A stretch of DNA of 64,000 nucleotides, taken from the NCBI GenBank assembly GCA_014529385.2, contig CM043965.1, positions 10,064,912 to 10,128,911 of the forward strand, written 5' to 3'. The notes under the pieces were generated by a model. That model had not been told where the DNA came from and made no database searches. It was given only the letters and a program-made list of their open reading frames with translations. This document shows positions 20,869-32,194 of this stretch, one piece after another. The stretch is from Adiantum capillus-veneris (lineage: Eukaryota > Streptophyta > Polypodiopsida > Polypodiales > Pteridaceae). Positions within the stretch are counted from its first letter, which is position 1. Each line of letters opens with the position of its first letter. The translations under genes were made by a program, and so were the position numbers.

Positions 20869-21650
20869 CAAGTTGTATACATAATCTGAGGGAAATGAAA
20901 TTTCCTTGGGCTCTTGTATCAAGTAGAGCGGTGGTTTCTACTGGGTTGTTGCCTACTTTGACCTTAATTACTGGGCCCACTCTATCTTCTTCAAATTAAT
21001 TCATGGAAATAACATTGCTCCGCAATGGTTTCCCATGTTGTTGCTATCTAGGTTTTTGGTTTGGAAAGTTATAAAACCTGACATCCACTACGGTCTCCTC
21101 TTGATCACTAGGGTTGCATTCAAAATGCTTGCAAGAGTCGTAGAAAAACTCTTCCTCGTCTTTTTCATCGTGCTCTGTCATTTTGGGTTCATTTGTGGCT
21201 TGGCACTCATATTCTGCTTTAATTGCAATGACAATGTAATATGGTATCACATCATAGCCATCCTTATCATGGAAATTTGTCATGGAACTTTATCATGGGA
21301 CCGTCTTCAATGGCACACCTATCCAAGGTTTCCAGAATGTGTTCCCATTCCAAGTGGCTCTAGTGCCTCTTCAAGAAAGGGTTCTGGGATATAGTCTTTA
21401 TCTTCTAATGCCCTTTCTAGGATACATTATTCTTGTCTTTAAGTTATCACAATCTGAATCTCCACATATCCATGATTTTTTGGATTGTCCTACCCATGCT
21501 AGAATCTCAGATCCTGCTAATGTAGTTGAATCAAAATCTTCAATGGGAGTTCTTGTCTAATCCTTGTAACTATGGTCTTTCAATTTTATCATGGTTGTGA
21601 TCATTACATTTATTAGATAAATATGGTTGATACCCCCATTGTACCATGTC
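20869..21650 (-). pseudogene. second Ty3 gag-protease copy, upstream half
   Basis: The minus strand contains decayed homologues of the 5506-8368 polyprotein: the KDYIPEPF and HILETLD region (about 21310-21420), then the stretch to 21044 with YDVIPYYIVIAI and an acidic EKDEEEFFYDS block. Beyond this, 20880-20990 encodes VETTALLDTRAQGNFIS, a second aspartic-protease-like motif not found in the first copy. Copia element 1 is inserted just after it. Many stops are present; upstream (plus-strand 21650 and beyond) the similarity ends. Confidence 0.7.
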
Positions 21651-23160
21651 CCAAGCATGCCACACAGGCTGGCTAGCCACCAATTATGCTTTCTATAATT
21701 TGTTTTTTTATGATTTATGGATGATTTTTATGATAATTATATTTAGAACATGCTTTAGAAATGTCTTTTCTCGTAAAAGTGAATGCTCTTTTCAAAAAGC
21801 AAGTGTGCTTTTTGATGTTTTCTTGAAGGGGACAATTTCATGATAAAATATCTATCCTTGGATGTAAATTTTTTGAAGGTTAAGTTCTCACTTTCTAAGG
21901 TTAACTACATTGCATGCGTGCTAGTAATCTATAGCATCCAAGGTAAGTTTGGTTAGCAAAATATAAAAGGATGCTATTAAAAGAAACCAAACACTCTAAA
22001 AAGAGGTTGCAAGGCATTTTTGCATGCAAAGTACTCTTTGGATTAGAGAAGGAGGTTGTCGCGCATGCAAGATAACCCTTTTACTAATTTTAGACATTTT
22101 ATCAATTTTGCTCATGTTTTAATCTCAAAAACCATTCAAAAGAATCAAGGTGAATAAAACTCACCTTTACCTACTATTTTGAGGGTTGAAGTGAAAAGCA
22201 ACCACTTCTATTATGGGTGCATGCATACAAGGATGAATCCTGAAATCGCCTCTTCGTGTGCACCACACAATTTTAGTAGGAATCGTCTTCTTGACCTTCC
22301 ACGAGGAAGATGAGTGCTCTAAAAAGTATCATGAATAGATGACCTAGTGTTTTACCCCCTTTCAAAGCCAACAGAGCCATTAGAATCTCTATTGGAGAAA
22401 AGCTGCAAACATACACTTTTTGCCCTTTTTTATGCTAATTTTATCTCTTAATCATGACATACACTCTCTTGATTACCTAGCTCATGGTATCTTATCTTTC
22501 ATACAATTATATTATTGTAATTCATGCTCCATGAGATGAATGAAGAGGCAGAAGGAAAATACCCAATCATTTTGATTGAGGGGGAGGGTTGGTACCCAGT
22601 ATGGTGTCTTGTGTTTTGATTCTTGTTTAAGTTGTTCTCTTTATAATTTTGATTATTCAATAAATTGCTATGTTGAATTTATTTTGATTTAATAAATCAA
22701 ATTTGTGTTGAAAGTATTAGAAAGATATCAGGAAACCAACAATGGTATTGGACCTATAAAAATGCTCCAACAGAGAGAGTGCATCTTGTGGGAAAATCAT
22801 ATATATTTTGGTATGAAGGCTCTCAAGAAAACACCTTTGAAAAGCTCTCTCTTTGCTAAAAATGCAAAAATAACAAGCTTCCTCATTTCAATAGTTTCAA
22901 TCACAATTCGAAGAAAACGATGCAAGTGATTGAAGAAAAGCAACAAATGCTATGCACACATCACTTACACTCTCAATGGACAATCACAAAGTGTTGAAAA
23001 TTAGCCTTAAAATGAATTAAAGTGCCTACACTCATCAACAAAACAAGAAGACACTCTCTCAACTACTTCTATGTACCACTTTGGATTGTTCAAAGGCTTT
23101 GTAATCGTGAAGATGACAACAAAGACAAGTAGCTTATTAAAGTGACTAAGCATACTTTGG
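21651..23160. other. no gene seen
   Basis: AT-rich sequence with no coding motif or clear repeat structure recognised on either strand. Confidence 0.5.
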
Positions 23161-23370
23161 ATGCTCAAGTTAAGACCAAAAAAAAAAATCTCTAAAAAGA
23201 CATTTACTTTTAAAAATTATAATGGAAGAAAGGATGCACGTATGCCTCTCGCTTGGTTATTATCCTTGGATGACTACTTTCAAGGACAAAGGTTCAAGGA
23301 ACAAGAAAAAATCAAGTGTGCAACAAATCAAATGATAACATGCTTCTCTTTGGTGAAATGTGACTTGTAA
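23161..23370 (+). pseudogene. Ty3 gag fragment
   Basis: A short plus-strand open stretch encodes FKNYNGRKDARMPLAWLLSL followed by DDYFQGQRFKEQEKIKCAT. This resembles the start of the Ty3 retrotransposon gag domain (F-x-G plus a helix ending in D/E-x-Y-F, then K-I-x-x-A). Nothing recognisable follows. It is a scrap, not a gene. Confidence 0.5.
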
Positions 23371-23794
23371 ACAACACAAATAACCACGGACAAAAATTTC
23401 CAAAAATGAAAAAGTTTCTTGCTCTACTTTTACATGAAAATATATTTCCACCTTGGAGTATACTTTGCATGCTAAGGTTAATAAATATTTTCTATATACA
23501 TTCAAAAGAGCTTTTTCTTAGCTCATGATGTTGAAGTTGTAAAAAGTAAAGATGAAACTCCAAAAGGACCATCAAAAAGAGTTTTCCTACTCTTACACCA
23601 CCATAATGTACAAATGTTACTAGACAACGGGGGATGCAATACTACAATCGATATCAAACACAATCAAGAAATTCCAATTAAAATGGTTTTGGACATAGGA
23701 AGATAAATAAAAATGGTTAAAGTAATGCTTTTAAACCTTCATCTGGTCCTTTTATACCTTAAAGTATAGGGTGAAGGCATAGAATGGTGTCTAA
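23371..23794. other. no gene seen
   Basis: AT-rich, no recognisable feature. Confidence 0.5.
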
Positions 23795-23822
23795 ATACTT
23801 GGTGTCCATGGACACCAAGTAT
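23795..23822. repeat. 28-nt perfect palindrome
   Basis: Centred on CCATGG; the core reads TTGGTGTCCATGGACACCAA and the symmetry extends four bases further each way. A second, imperfect inverted pair (GCTATGG...CCATAGC, about 23827-23846) follows. It lies just outside the transposase-like gene and could be part of an element end, though no partner was found on the other side. Confidence 0.85.
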
Positions 23823-23945
23823 GATGCTATGGATGGCACCATAGCTGGGCTTTTAAGTCAATAATTTTTAAAAGAATATAGGTAAGATAACTGACTTCAC
23901 GACTCCACTACTCAAATTGAAAGACATGGAGCGGTTAGCACGCGT

Positions 23946-23964
23946 GGACCTCTCCCTCTCTCTC

Positions 23965-24004
<40 letters not shown>
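23946..24004. repeat. (CT)n microsatellite
   Basis: CT-rich tract, the last about 35 bp pure (CT)n, just upstream of the transposase-like gene. Confidence 0.95.
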
Positions 24005-24006
<2 letters not shown>

Positions 24007-25061
24007 ATGGCCTCCAATGCCCATCTCCATCTCTCTCTCTCTCCTACTCTCATGTTCAAAATATGGATGATGGAGACTCCCTTCCTCTCACTTTGGTTCC
24101 AGCTCATACCTCCCCACAAGCAGCAATGGAGCTTCTTGAACTCAACAATGCAGCACAAATGGATTTCAGTTTACTATTACAATCGGGAAGTTTCGTACGA
24201 CTTCATTCATTTCAAACTACTGCAGACTGTTCCAAGGTGGACGATGGATTTTATGATGAGGCACATGGAATAGACACCATTCATACGTAGGTGCACTCCA
24301 AGAGAAAGGCTTGTCTAAATGAGGATGAAATTATTGCAGTGAGGAAGTATGAAGCACACGCTAAACGTGAGTACATACAGCGATGTTGTGCAAGAAAGCA
24401 AGTACAACCAAGCGTCAACATTGGAGCGAAAGATTGTCATAGGGAAGATCGTCATAGGGAGGACGTCGATGTACACACAAAGGAAGAAAAGAAGCAACAT
24501 ACTATTCAGAATATTGCTCAACACATTGTGAGACAATTGCATAGTTACGGGAGAGAAGATAAGAATGCAATTCTTCAAGGTGTTTTCAATGATGATGGAA
24601 TCTTGCCATTCTGTGAAGATTTGTATCTTCCTGCAAATGGCCTTATTTCTGCACTCAAAGTCTCCTTACAGGAATTAAAGATTCCAAAATCAGCTGACGA
24701 GATGTTTTAAAAACGAAGCACATTCAGCATGCTGGTGAATGGATTACTGCATGATAATGGGAGCCATGGTAGAGGTGTTACTCTACATAAAGTGGCAAAG
24801 CTATTAAATGTTCATTCAAGGAATTTATATTCAGCTTTGGGTAGACTTGACAGCGATCCTATGTCAAGTACGTTGAGGTTCGACTTATGCAAAAGGAAGT
24901 CTGGAAATGCTGGGTCCTTATCGGAGAAATTGAAGCAGACAATTATTACATTTTGGATAGAGCACAGTATGGTGTCTCCAAACAAGAAAGATATTTGTCG
25001 AAAACGATTGGGTAGAAAACATTATCAAGAGCATCCTATACACTTACTTGATGAATCTCAG

Positions 25062-26109
25062 GTAAACATGTCTCATTCTTACAATGAGACATGTTTACCT
25101 CTCAAGTGAAACATCTCACTCTTATGAATAGCTACCCATTGGGTGTTATGGAGTTGTGTAGATCCTATTATATGTGATATGTAGCCAAGTAATGTGTCAA
25201 GATAGTCCATTGTCTCTACCTACGCTATTATGTGTGCTATATTGCACAAGTGTAGCCCAATGTCCCTGTCTATGCTATAAGTGTGCCATGTAAAAGGACT
25301 CTATTGTAGTAAGATAGCAACATGTGTGCTATACAGTAAAAGTGTGTGTAAGAATAGCACAATGTTCTTGTCTATGATATGATGTGTGGTATGTGAAAGA
25401 GCTATATTACATATTGAGAGCACTATGTGTGCCATATAGCGTTAGTGTGTGTAATAAGAGGCCAATGTACCTATCTATGCTATTATGTCATAGTATTTCT
25501 TGCAGTATGAGTGCTATATAGCATAACTATGTGTAATAATAGCCCGATGGTCCTGTCTATGCTATTATGTGTGCCATGTAGCAAGACTCTATCAGAGTAT
25601 GACAACATCATGTCTGCTATATCGCAGACATGTGTGTATAATAGCACAATATACCTATCTATGGTATTATGTGTGCTATCAGATTTTATAATATTATGAG
25701 AGCACTATGTGTGCTACATAGCAGATGTTAGTGTAATAGTAGCACGGTATCCATGTCTATGCTATTATGTGTGCTATGCAGAGTGTGATATGTGTAATAA
25801 TAGCACAATATCCCTGTATGTGCTCTTTTGTGTGTTATGTAGAAAAATTGTGTTATAATATGAGAGCACTATGTGTGCTATATAGCAGACGTGTGTGATG
25901 TGTGTGTAATAACAGCTAAAAATCCCTATCTATGCTATTATGTGTTATATAACAAAATTGAGCATGTAATGAAAGTTGAGTTATCTATCTATGCTATTAT
26001 CTATGCTATATAGCATAGCTATATGTATTTATACCAATGCATCTGTAGCTATGCTATTATGTGTGATATATAACAAAATGTAATTCTAATGCATTTTGTT
26101 TTCAAGCAG
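25062..26109 (+). other. intron of the transposase-like gene
   Basis: Starts GTAAACATG after ...GAATCTCAG and ends TTTTGTTTTCAAGCAG before ATAGAGTAT. Joining the exons keeps frame. The intron is filled with degenerate repeats of the words TGTGCTATATAGCA and CTATGCTATTATGTGTG. Confidence 0.75.
25190..25612. repeat. roughly 420-bp segment duplicated at 28147-28565
   Basis: From GTCCATTGTCTCTACCTA to TATGACAACATCAT, the intron sequence reappears in the same order and orientation at 28147-28565, with small indels and scattered substitutions. Confidence 0.9.
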
Positions 26110-28029
26110 ATAGAGTATTTCTTGAAGTTTAAAGATAGCCACCCACATGTGACAATTGGGCAAAGGTCCTTTGAGAAGCTGAAGCCTTGGTTCGTGCGAA
26201 AGTTGAAAGATCGAAATACTTGATGTTGTGTTTATCATATCAAACTAATGTATCTCAAAGATGCATTTAATGTTATGTGCTCATCTGCTTTTGGTTTTCA
26301 TGGGTGGTCATGTACATGTAAATGCAATGTTTGCAAATGAGATGGGGTGAATGTAGAATGTCTTGCTGTTGAGCACTCGTTTTCAGGGATCACGAAGTTG
26401 TGGGAATCATGCGTATGTACAAAGGCCGAGGGGGATATGTTCCATAAACACACCTGCTTGATGGGCCAATGCAAAAACTGTGGTGTGGAAAAGCTCAGCC
26501 TTTGTCCACGAGAACTTGCAGAGATGACAAAGACAGTTCCACTGCAAGTCTTCGAGGACATTAAAGTTCAAACTAAGCAAGGTCTAAGTAAGAGAAAGAT
26601 GTTGTCACTCAAACAGGTGGCTTTAAGTGAGCTGACAAGGAGGATAAAAGACGACATCAGAATCTTCATCGAGCACAAATTCACTTACAGATGGTAGGCA
26701 ATACAGAGAATGTTTGAAGGTGTTTCCTTCAAATACCATTATATCTGTAGTAGACTTTGCTGAAAATTACTCGTTCAAAGAGAAAAATGAAGTACAATCC
26801 ATGCATTGGCATACAGATCAATGCACCATCTTTGTTCACATAACGTACATGCATGACAACGAAGATGACAATATTATCAAGCATATGCATTTCTACATCT
26901 CCGATGATAGGCAACATGATACGCTATTTATCAAGAATTGTTTTCTTCTTTGTGATCAGTGGCTTAAAGAACAGAGGCTGAATTTCAAGAAGCACTGGGT
27001 GTGGTCAGATGGTGCAGCCTTGCAATTCAAGGCTGCAAGGCCATTTTACTTTGTTGCTAGATATTACCAACTAACAGGTACAGAGATGACATGGAATTTT
27101 TTTGGCTCTGGCCATGGCAAGGGGGAGCATGATGGCGCTGGCGCTGTGATAAAGAGAGCCCTTACACATGAACAACTCAAGATTAATGGAGTTGTTCTTA
27201 GGCAAGCTGCAGACGTGGTTGCATTTTTTACGAGAACAATGTCCAATGCTGCATGTAGCTCTTATGCACAATCCACTAAAGCAGGTCCTACTATAAATAG
27301 GAAATTTTGGCTAGTAAAAGAGACAAAAGTGGAGAGGTCTAATCTATGGGGTTGTGAGAGAGTACCAGGATCTCAATCACTCCATTGCATTTCAGGCTTT
27401 TGTCGTCATGATCCTACTCAATTAAGGACCAGGCGGCTTTCTTGTTTTTGTGATGCTTGCATGAAGGGCCATTGGAGGACTTGTTCCAGCAAATCATATG
27501 CAGGCAAGTGGACACATAAGGCATTGAAACCACTCTCTGAGGTAGCAAAAGAGACTGAGGTACCAGAAGATGAAGCTGCAATGTTTGAGAGATCCCAGGA
27601 TATGCTGTGTGAGTATCTCATTGAAGGTGATAACTTTGCAGTCAATGCAGACGCTGGCAATGCAGAAGGTGTAGAGTTCTTTCTTTTGAGATGTACAAAG
27701 ATAAAATGGATGACAGATTGCATCTTAAGAGATAAGTGGAAAAACAAATGTGATAAAAACACTTATGTTGTCATAGGGTGTTATTATCAACAACAAGATG
27801 GGGGACCCAAATCACTACACTCTACTTGATGATAGGGGAGTTACTAACCTGTACTCTCACCTTGTTCGGGAAATCAAGTTTGACATGCCTTTGGTAGATG
27901 CTACCTCAAAGACAAATTATTTATCTCTGGAACTACATGAAACCATTTACAATGCCATGCCCTATGAAGGAGCATGATACCTATTTAGCAGGCTTATATT
28001 ATGTTCTATATAGTCTTCACCATTCAGTA

Positions 28030-28145
28030 CCTCCTTACACATGTCCATTGTGCTATGTATCACATAGCACACAACCACACAGAGCACATAGCATAGAATC
28101 ACACACATTTCAGATAATGAGGTTACTATTGTGAACATGTTGCAC
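28030..28145. repeat. segment shared with 33206-33320
   Basis: CACATGTCCATTGTGCTATG through GAACATGTTGCACCT matches 33206-33320 nearly base for base. The latter lies inside an intron of the minus-strand gene, so introns and 3' flanks of the two neighbouring genes share this repeat. Confidence 0.85.
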
Positions 28146-28146
28146 C

Positions 28147-28565
28147 TTGAAAAAAGTCCATTGTCTCTACCTAGGCTATTATGTGTGCTATATTGTACAA
28201 GTGTGTGTAATAATAGCCTAATGTCCCTGTCTATGCTATAAAAGGACTCTATTGTAGTAAGATAGCAACATGTGTGCTATACAGTAAAAGTGTGTGTATC
28301 ACATAGCACAATGTTCCTGTTTATGATATGATGTGTGGTATGTGAAAGAGCTATATTACATATTGAGAGCACTATGTGTGCCATATAGCATAAGTGTGTG
28401 TAATAAGAGGCCAATCTCCCTATCTATGCTATTATGTCATAGTATTTCTTGCAGTATGAGTGCTATATAGCATAACTATGTGTAATAATAGCCGGATGGT
28501 CCTATCTATGCTATTATGTGTGCCATGTAGCAGGACTCTATCAGAGTATGACAACATCATATCAG
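28147..28565. repeat. second copy of the intron segment
   Basis: Direct copy of 25190-25612, placed between the 3' ends of the two convergent genes. Confidence 0.9.
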
Positions 28566-28732
28566 CAAATTAAAATTACATCATATCACCAAAATAAAAT
28601 TACATCATTCAATCATTAAGTTTAGAGAACTTTGAATAGGTCAGTTTTTGTATAGTAATCGCAAGTACATTCAGTGCGCAAAATGTTGTATACATGATTC
28701 CATAACCACAATCAACCTTCCCTACATACTTC

Positions 28733-29475
28733 TCATTGACTTCTATAGTGGCTGATGACACGAGCAGACACTATGTCCGAAGGATTTTCAAACTCGTTCA
28801 TCTTTGCATAAGCATTAGGGCTGGGTGAGACTGTCCACTTGACTAACCAAAGGAACAATGTGCTAACTAGGTAAATTGGGGACTGACAAATTTCTGTTGG
28901 TTCAAATGAAGCAGGACAAACCCAAGTCCCGGGAGGGTTGAGCAGACACTTGTAGAGTGTGTGATCCACCACTAGTGTATTATCAGAGTTGAACTTAGGA
29001 TGGTGCTTCCAAAAGTCTTTCAAACACTTGAAAAATATGGGCTTTGCGTTATCTCTACATGGAGGGATCCCAGGAACTTCATTTAGATTGAAGCTTGCCT
29101 CTCTACACCCCTCTTGACCGATAATATCAAGGAAATGTTGTTTGTTCAGCCTAGGAAAGCATGCACTCAAAGCAAGTGCTAGATTGTCCTGGGTCATGCA
29201 GCTCCATAGTGCAACTTGTGCTCTTTGCAGCAGTGCATGCAAAAAGATTGATGCATTGGGCCTGACCACATATTCAAATTGCATCTTTCCTGTAGCATTT
29301 GGCCCAGTGACTACCTGATACCTCGATCTTGCCCAATCAGGAATATTGATTCTCCCTATTCCTTTGTAGAAGGAGACCTTATACCTCCTTATGAGAATCC
29401 CATTCACATCTAGTATGATGCATAAATTGTCCCTTCTCTTCTTGTCCTCAAAAGATGCAGGAGGCAGTGCAACAA
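28733..29475 (-). other. FCP1/NLI-type phosphatase-like domain (C-terminus)
   Basis: The minus strand from about 29475 reads NLCIILDVNGILIRR, then ATGKMQFEYVVRPNASIFLH, VALWSCMTQDNL, GQEGCREASF, PIFFKCLKDFW and NTLVVDHTLYKCLLNPPG. The order (D-x-x-G, V-V-R-P-x-A-x-x-F-L, W-S-C, F-K, V-D-x-T-x-Y-K) is that of the HAD-superfamily FCP1/NLI-interacting-factor phosphatases. The canonical D-x-D reads D-V-N and the later D-D reads D-H, so activity is doubtful. The domain ends with TAG... YRSQ-stop at 28733. Confidence 0.75.
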
Positions 29476-30180
29476 TCTATACTGGCATTACCACAAGACA
29501 CGGCCTCTCTTGCCTCTCATATTCATGTCCATTTTTGGCCTCTTTATCAGCATTCTTTGTACCTGCCTCATTTGTATCTATAGCAGCCGCTCGACCCATA
29601 GGGACCTCTGGACTTTTACCTTTGGTATTCCCAACATTGGGGTCTGTACAAGACTCAGTTGTATCATGTGCAACTACCTCTTTCATGTCCACAGCAGCCA
29701 TGAAATGTTCTCCCATTGCCTCTCCCGATTGAGCTCCTCTGTCAGTGGGCACCTCTGTGCCTTTCCCGGCCTCATTGTTTTTCTCTATACATGCCTCACT
29801 TGTATTATGAGTATTTGCCTCTTTCATGTCTGTAGCAGCCACAAGAACTTCTCCCATTGCCTCTCTCGATTGAATTGCTCTATCGTATGCCTCAGCTGTG
29901 TTGGCAAAAGCCGCGACATCACCGTTACCCACTGCTGAGCCTATTCCAGGTACTCTCTTAGTAAGGTCCTCCTCACCCAAGCCTCCCATATCTTCAACAT
30001 CGGCATCTGTACCCTTTGCCTCCTCTGCATCAACAATGTCATCAGCTGCCACTTGGGCAGACCACCTCAGCTTGGGCTGTGACATCACTTGCACCCACTG
30101 CCTCATGTGTTCCAGCTTCTCTCTCAATGAGGACCTCCTCACCCATGCCTCTGGTATCCTCAACAGTGGCATCTGTACCC

Positions 30181-30900
30181 ATAGGCACAACTGCATCAAG
30201 AAGGGCATCCATGACAGCATGAACAATACTTTCTGTTCCACCATCATTAACATTGCCATCAACAGCAACATCTGTGCTAGCATCAACTTCCATAGCATCC
30301 ACAATGTCATTTGTGCAGGCATCAACTACCTTAGCATCAGCAATGGCATCTGTGCAGGCATCAACTGTGGTAGCATCATCAATCGCATCTGTGCCACATT
30401 CAACAGTGGCATCTGTACCCATAGCCACAACTACATCAAGAAGGGCATATCTGACAACATGAACAATACTTTCTGTTCCACCATCATTAACATTGCCATC
30501 AGCAGCAGCATCTGTGCTAGCATCAACTTCCATAGCATCCACAATGTCATTTGTGCAGGCATCAACTACCGTAGCATCAACAATGGCATCTGTGCAGGCA
30601 TCAACTGTGGTAGCATCATCAATGGCATCTGTGCCACATTCAATATTGAAATCTGTACCCATATCCACAACTGCATCAAGAAGGGCATCTATGACAGCAT
30701 GAACAATACTTTTTGTTCCACCATCATTAACATTTCCATCAGCAGCAGAATCTGTGCGATCATCAACTTCCATAGCATCCACAATGTCATTTGTGCAGGC
30801 ATCAACTAGCGTAGCATCAGCAATGGCATCTGTGCAGGCATCAACTACCATAGCATCATCAATGGCATCTGTACTAGATTCAATTGTGGTGGGGGTGGGT
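30181..30900 (-). repeat. three exact-period 240-bp coding repeats (acidic)
   Basis: Units 30181-30420, 30421-30660 and 30661-30900 align with no gaps at 240-bp period. On the minus strand each encodes 80 residues rich in D, A, V and T, with words such as CTDAIADA, NDIVDAMEVD and GNVNDGGTESIVHAV. The divisible-by-three period keeps the frame. Low divergence between units suggests recent expansion or homogenisation. Confidence 0.95.
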
Positions 30901-31089
30901 AATGTACCCTTTTCAAGTTTAGCATGGTCAACATCTGTATGCACATCATCATGCACAACCTGCACATCAACTGCATTAGGCACATTTGGAACAAATTCAG
31001 CAATACTAGTAGGTGTGCAGGGATCAACTGTATCAAAAGACTCTCTTTTTTTGCCTGTAACCCCCCTGGAAGCTGTAGCACCCCCTCTT

Positions 31090-31255
31090 GGATTCTTCAC
31101 AGGATAAGACTGAGCCAGTGAACCTACAGACCCCTCAGCTGTATCAAAAGACACTTTTGCTTTGCCTGTAACCCCCCTGGAAGCTGTAGCACCCCTTCTG
31201 GGATTCTTCACAGGATAAGACTGAGCCAGTGAACCTACAGACCCCTCATCTAGAA
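31090..31255 (-). repeat. two direct 38-residue coding repeats
   Basis: The minus strand encodes GSVGSLAQSYPVKNPR twice, each followed by a GATASRGVTGK block, about 114 bp apart. Upstream of the acidic repeats in the same frame. Confidence 0.9.
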
Positions 31256-32194
31256 ACCCTGAAGAGTGAGTGCGTCTCATGCAAGTTCCTCTTTTTTCAG
31301 CTTCTTGATTATCTACGACAAGAGAAAGTAGAAACATATTACTAAACATGTGCAGAAAATAAATCAAATAGTTTGCAACTACTCGATGCAAAGAATTAAG
31401 AGACATGTCACTAACAAATTCCAACACTTGATTCATCAATGAGCATGGATACAATAGGGGTGCAATGGATTGCACATGCCTTCTAAAGACATCTTCTAAT
31501 TGCATGAAGTTACAACAAAAACACACTCAGCTCTTTGCATTTGGTTTCTTTCTCTTCCTAAATGAATCAAGAGTTATATCCATTGTGGGACTTCCACCTA
31601 AGTTCTTGGGAGTCAATTTCTTGTGCTTTGGTGTTGGCTTCTTCCGCACTGGAGGGGGTGTTGCTTTCACCGCATCTGTAACTGCCTCATCTGATGCTTC
31701 ATCTCTAGTGTCCACACTTGGTGATGCTTTGGCACTCAACGGAGAATGCAACAGCCTTCTTGGAGTTAGTTAGTGCCTAGGTGATTTGACTGCAGAAGAC
31801 TTTGCCATCAAGATGTCTTCAACTACTCCACGTATTGCATCCCTTACGGTAGACTCCGCTTCAAGGCCTGGCTGCATCCCTGGGGTAATCAGTCCATTCT
31901 TCCTTATGGAATGCATCGTCTTGTTGGAGCAAGCATGCGATGATTGTTCTACAAAGCAAGCTATTTACAAAGTCTCACTTGGAGTATCCCAAAATACACA
32001 CATAAATATTGATTTTGGTACCTACCAGTGGCCTGCGTAGAGACTCTCTCTGTTTTTGTCTTCAATGATTCTTGTATACAGGTCTCTGCTGCGATGTCTG
32101 TACCTGTAAATGATTTCATTAAATGCAAGAGTTTAAACTACCAATGGAAAGTGGGCCTACAATAGTAGTGGTAAATAATTGACACAGTGACTAC

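Larger units (their letters stand above)
24063..27977 (+). pseudogene. decayed transposase-like gene with SDG motif and one intron
   Basis: A plus-strand frame can be followed from about 24063 (or 24291). Exon 1 ends HLLDESQ at 25061; intron 25062-26109 (GT...AG, phase 0); exon 2 resumes IEYFLKFKDSHP. N-terminal blocks: a basic KRKACLNEDEIIAVRKYEAH region, a LARNV-like small-helix region (ARGVTLHKVAKLL type), then FEKLKPWFVRKLKDRNT. From 26714: VVDFAENYSF, ISDDRQHDT, WVWSDGAALQFK, NFFGSGHGKGEHDGAG and a cysteine cluster (CFCDACMKGHWRTC, about 27440-27485). I recall the same order (DFAEN, SDG, HGK-x-x-x-DG) in animal transposon-derived proteins; candidate acidic residues are the D/E of those motifs. 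Stops at 24288, 24708, 26221, 26339 and 26695, a frameshift near 26700 and one near 27800 kill it. The intact C-terminal frame spans 372 codons. Confidence 0.7.

Noticed and set aside
24315-24578. Minus-strand frame opposite the transposase-like exon
   Set aside because: Shadow of the plus-strand coding sequence.
29477-30325. First half of the minus-strand frame from 30325 (Met-rich)
   Set aside because: Out-of-frame reading of the 240-bp repeats; only the part below about 30050 is plausible coding.
29898-30809. Plus-strand 303-codon open frame over the acidic repeats
   Set aside because: It is the antisense reading of the 240-bp repeats; the minus-strand frame fits the neighbouring exons and the acidic protein.
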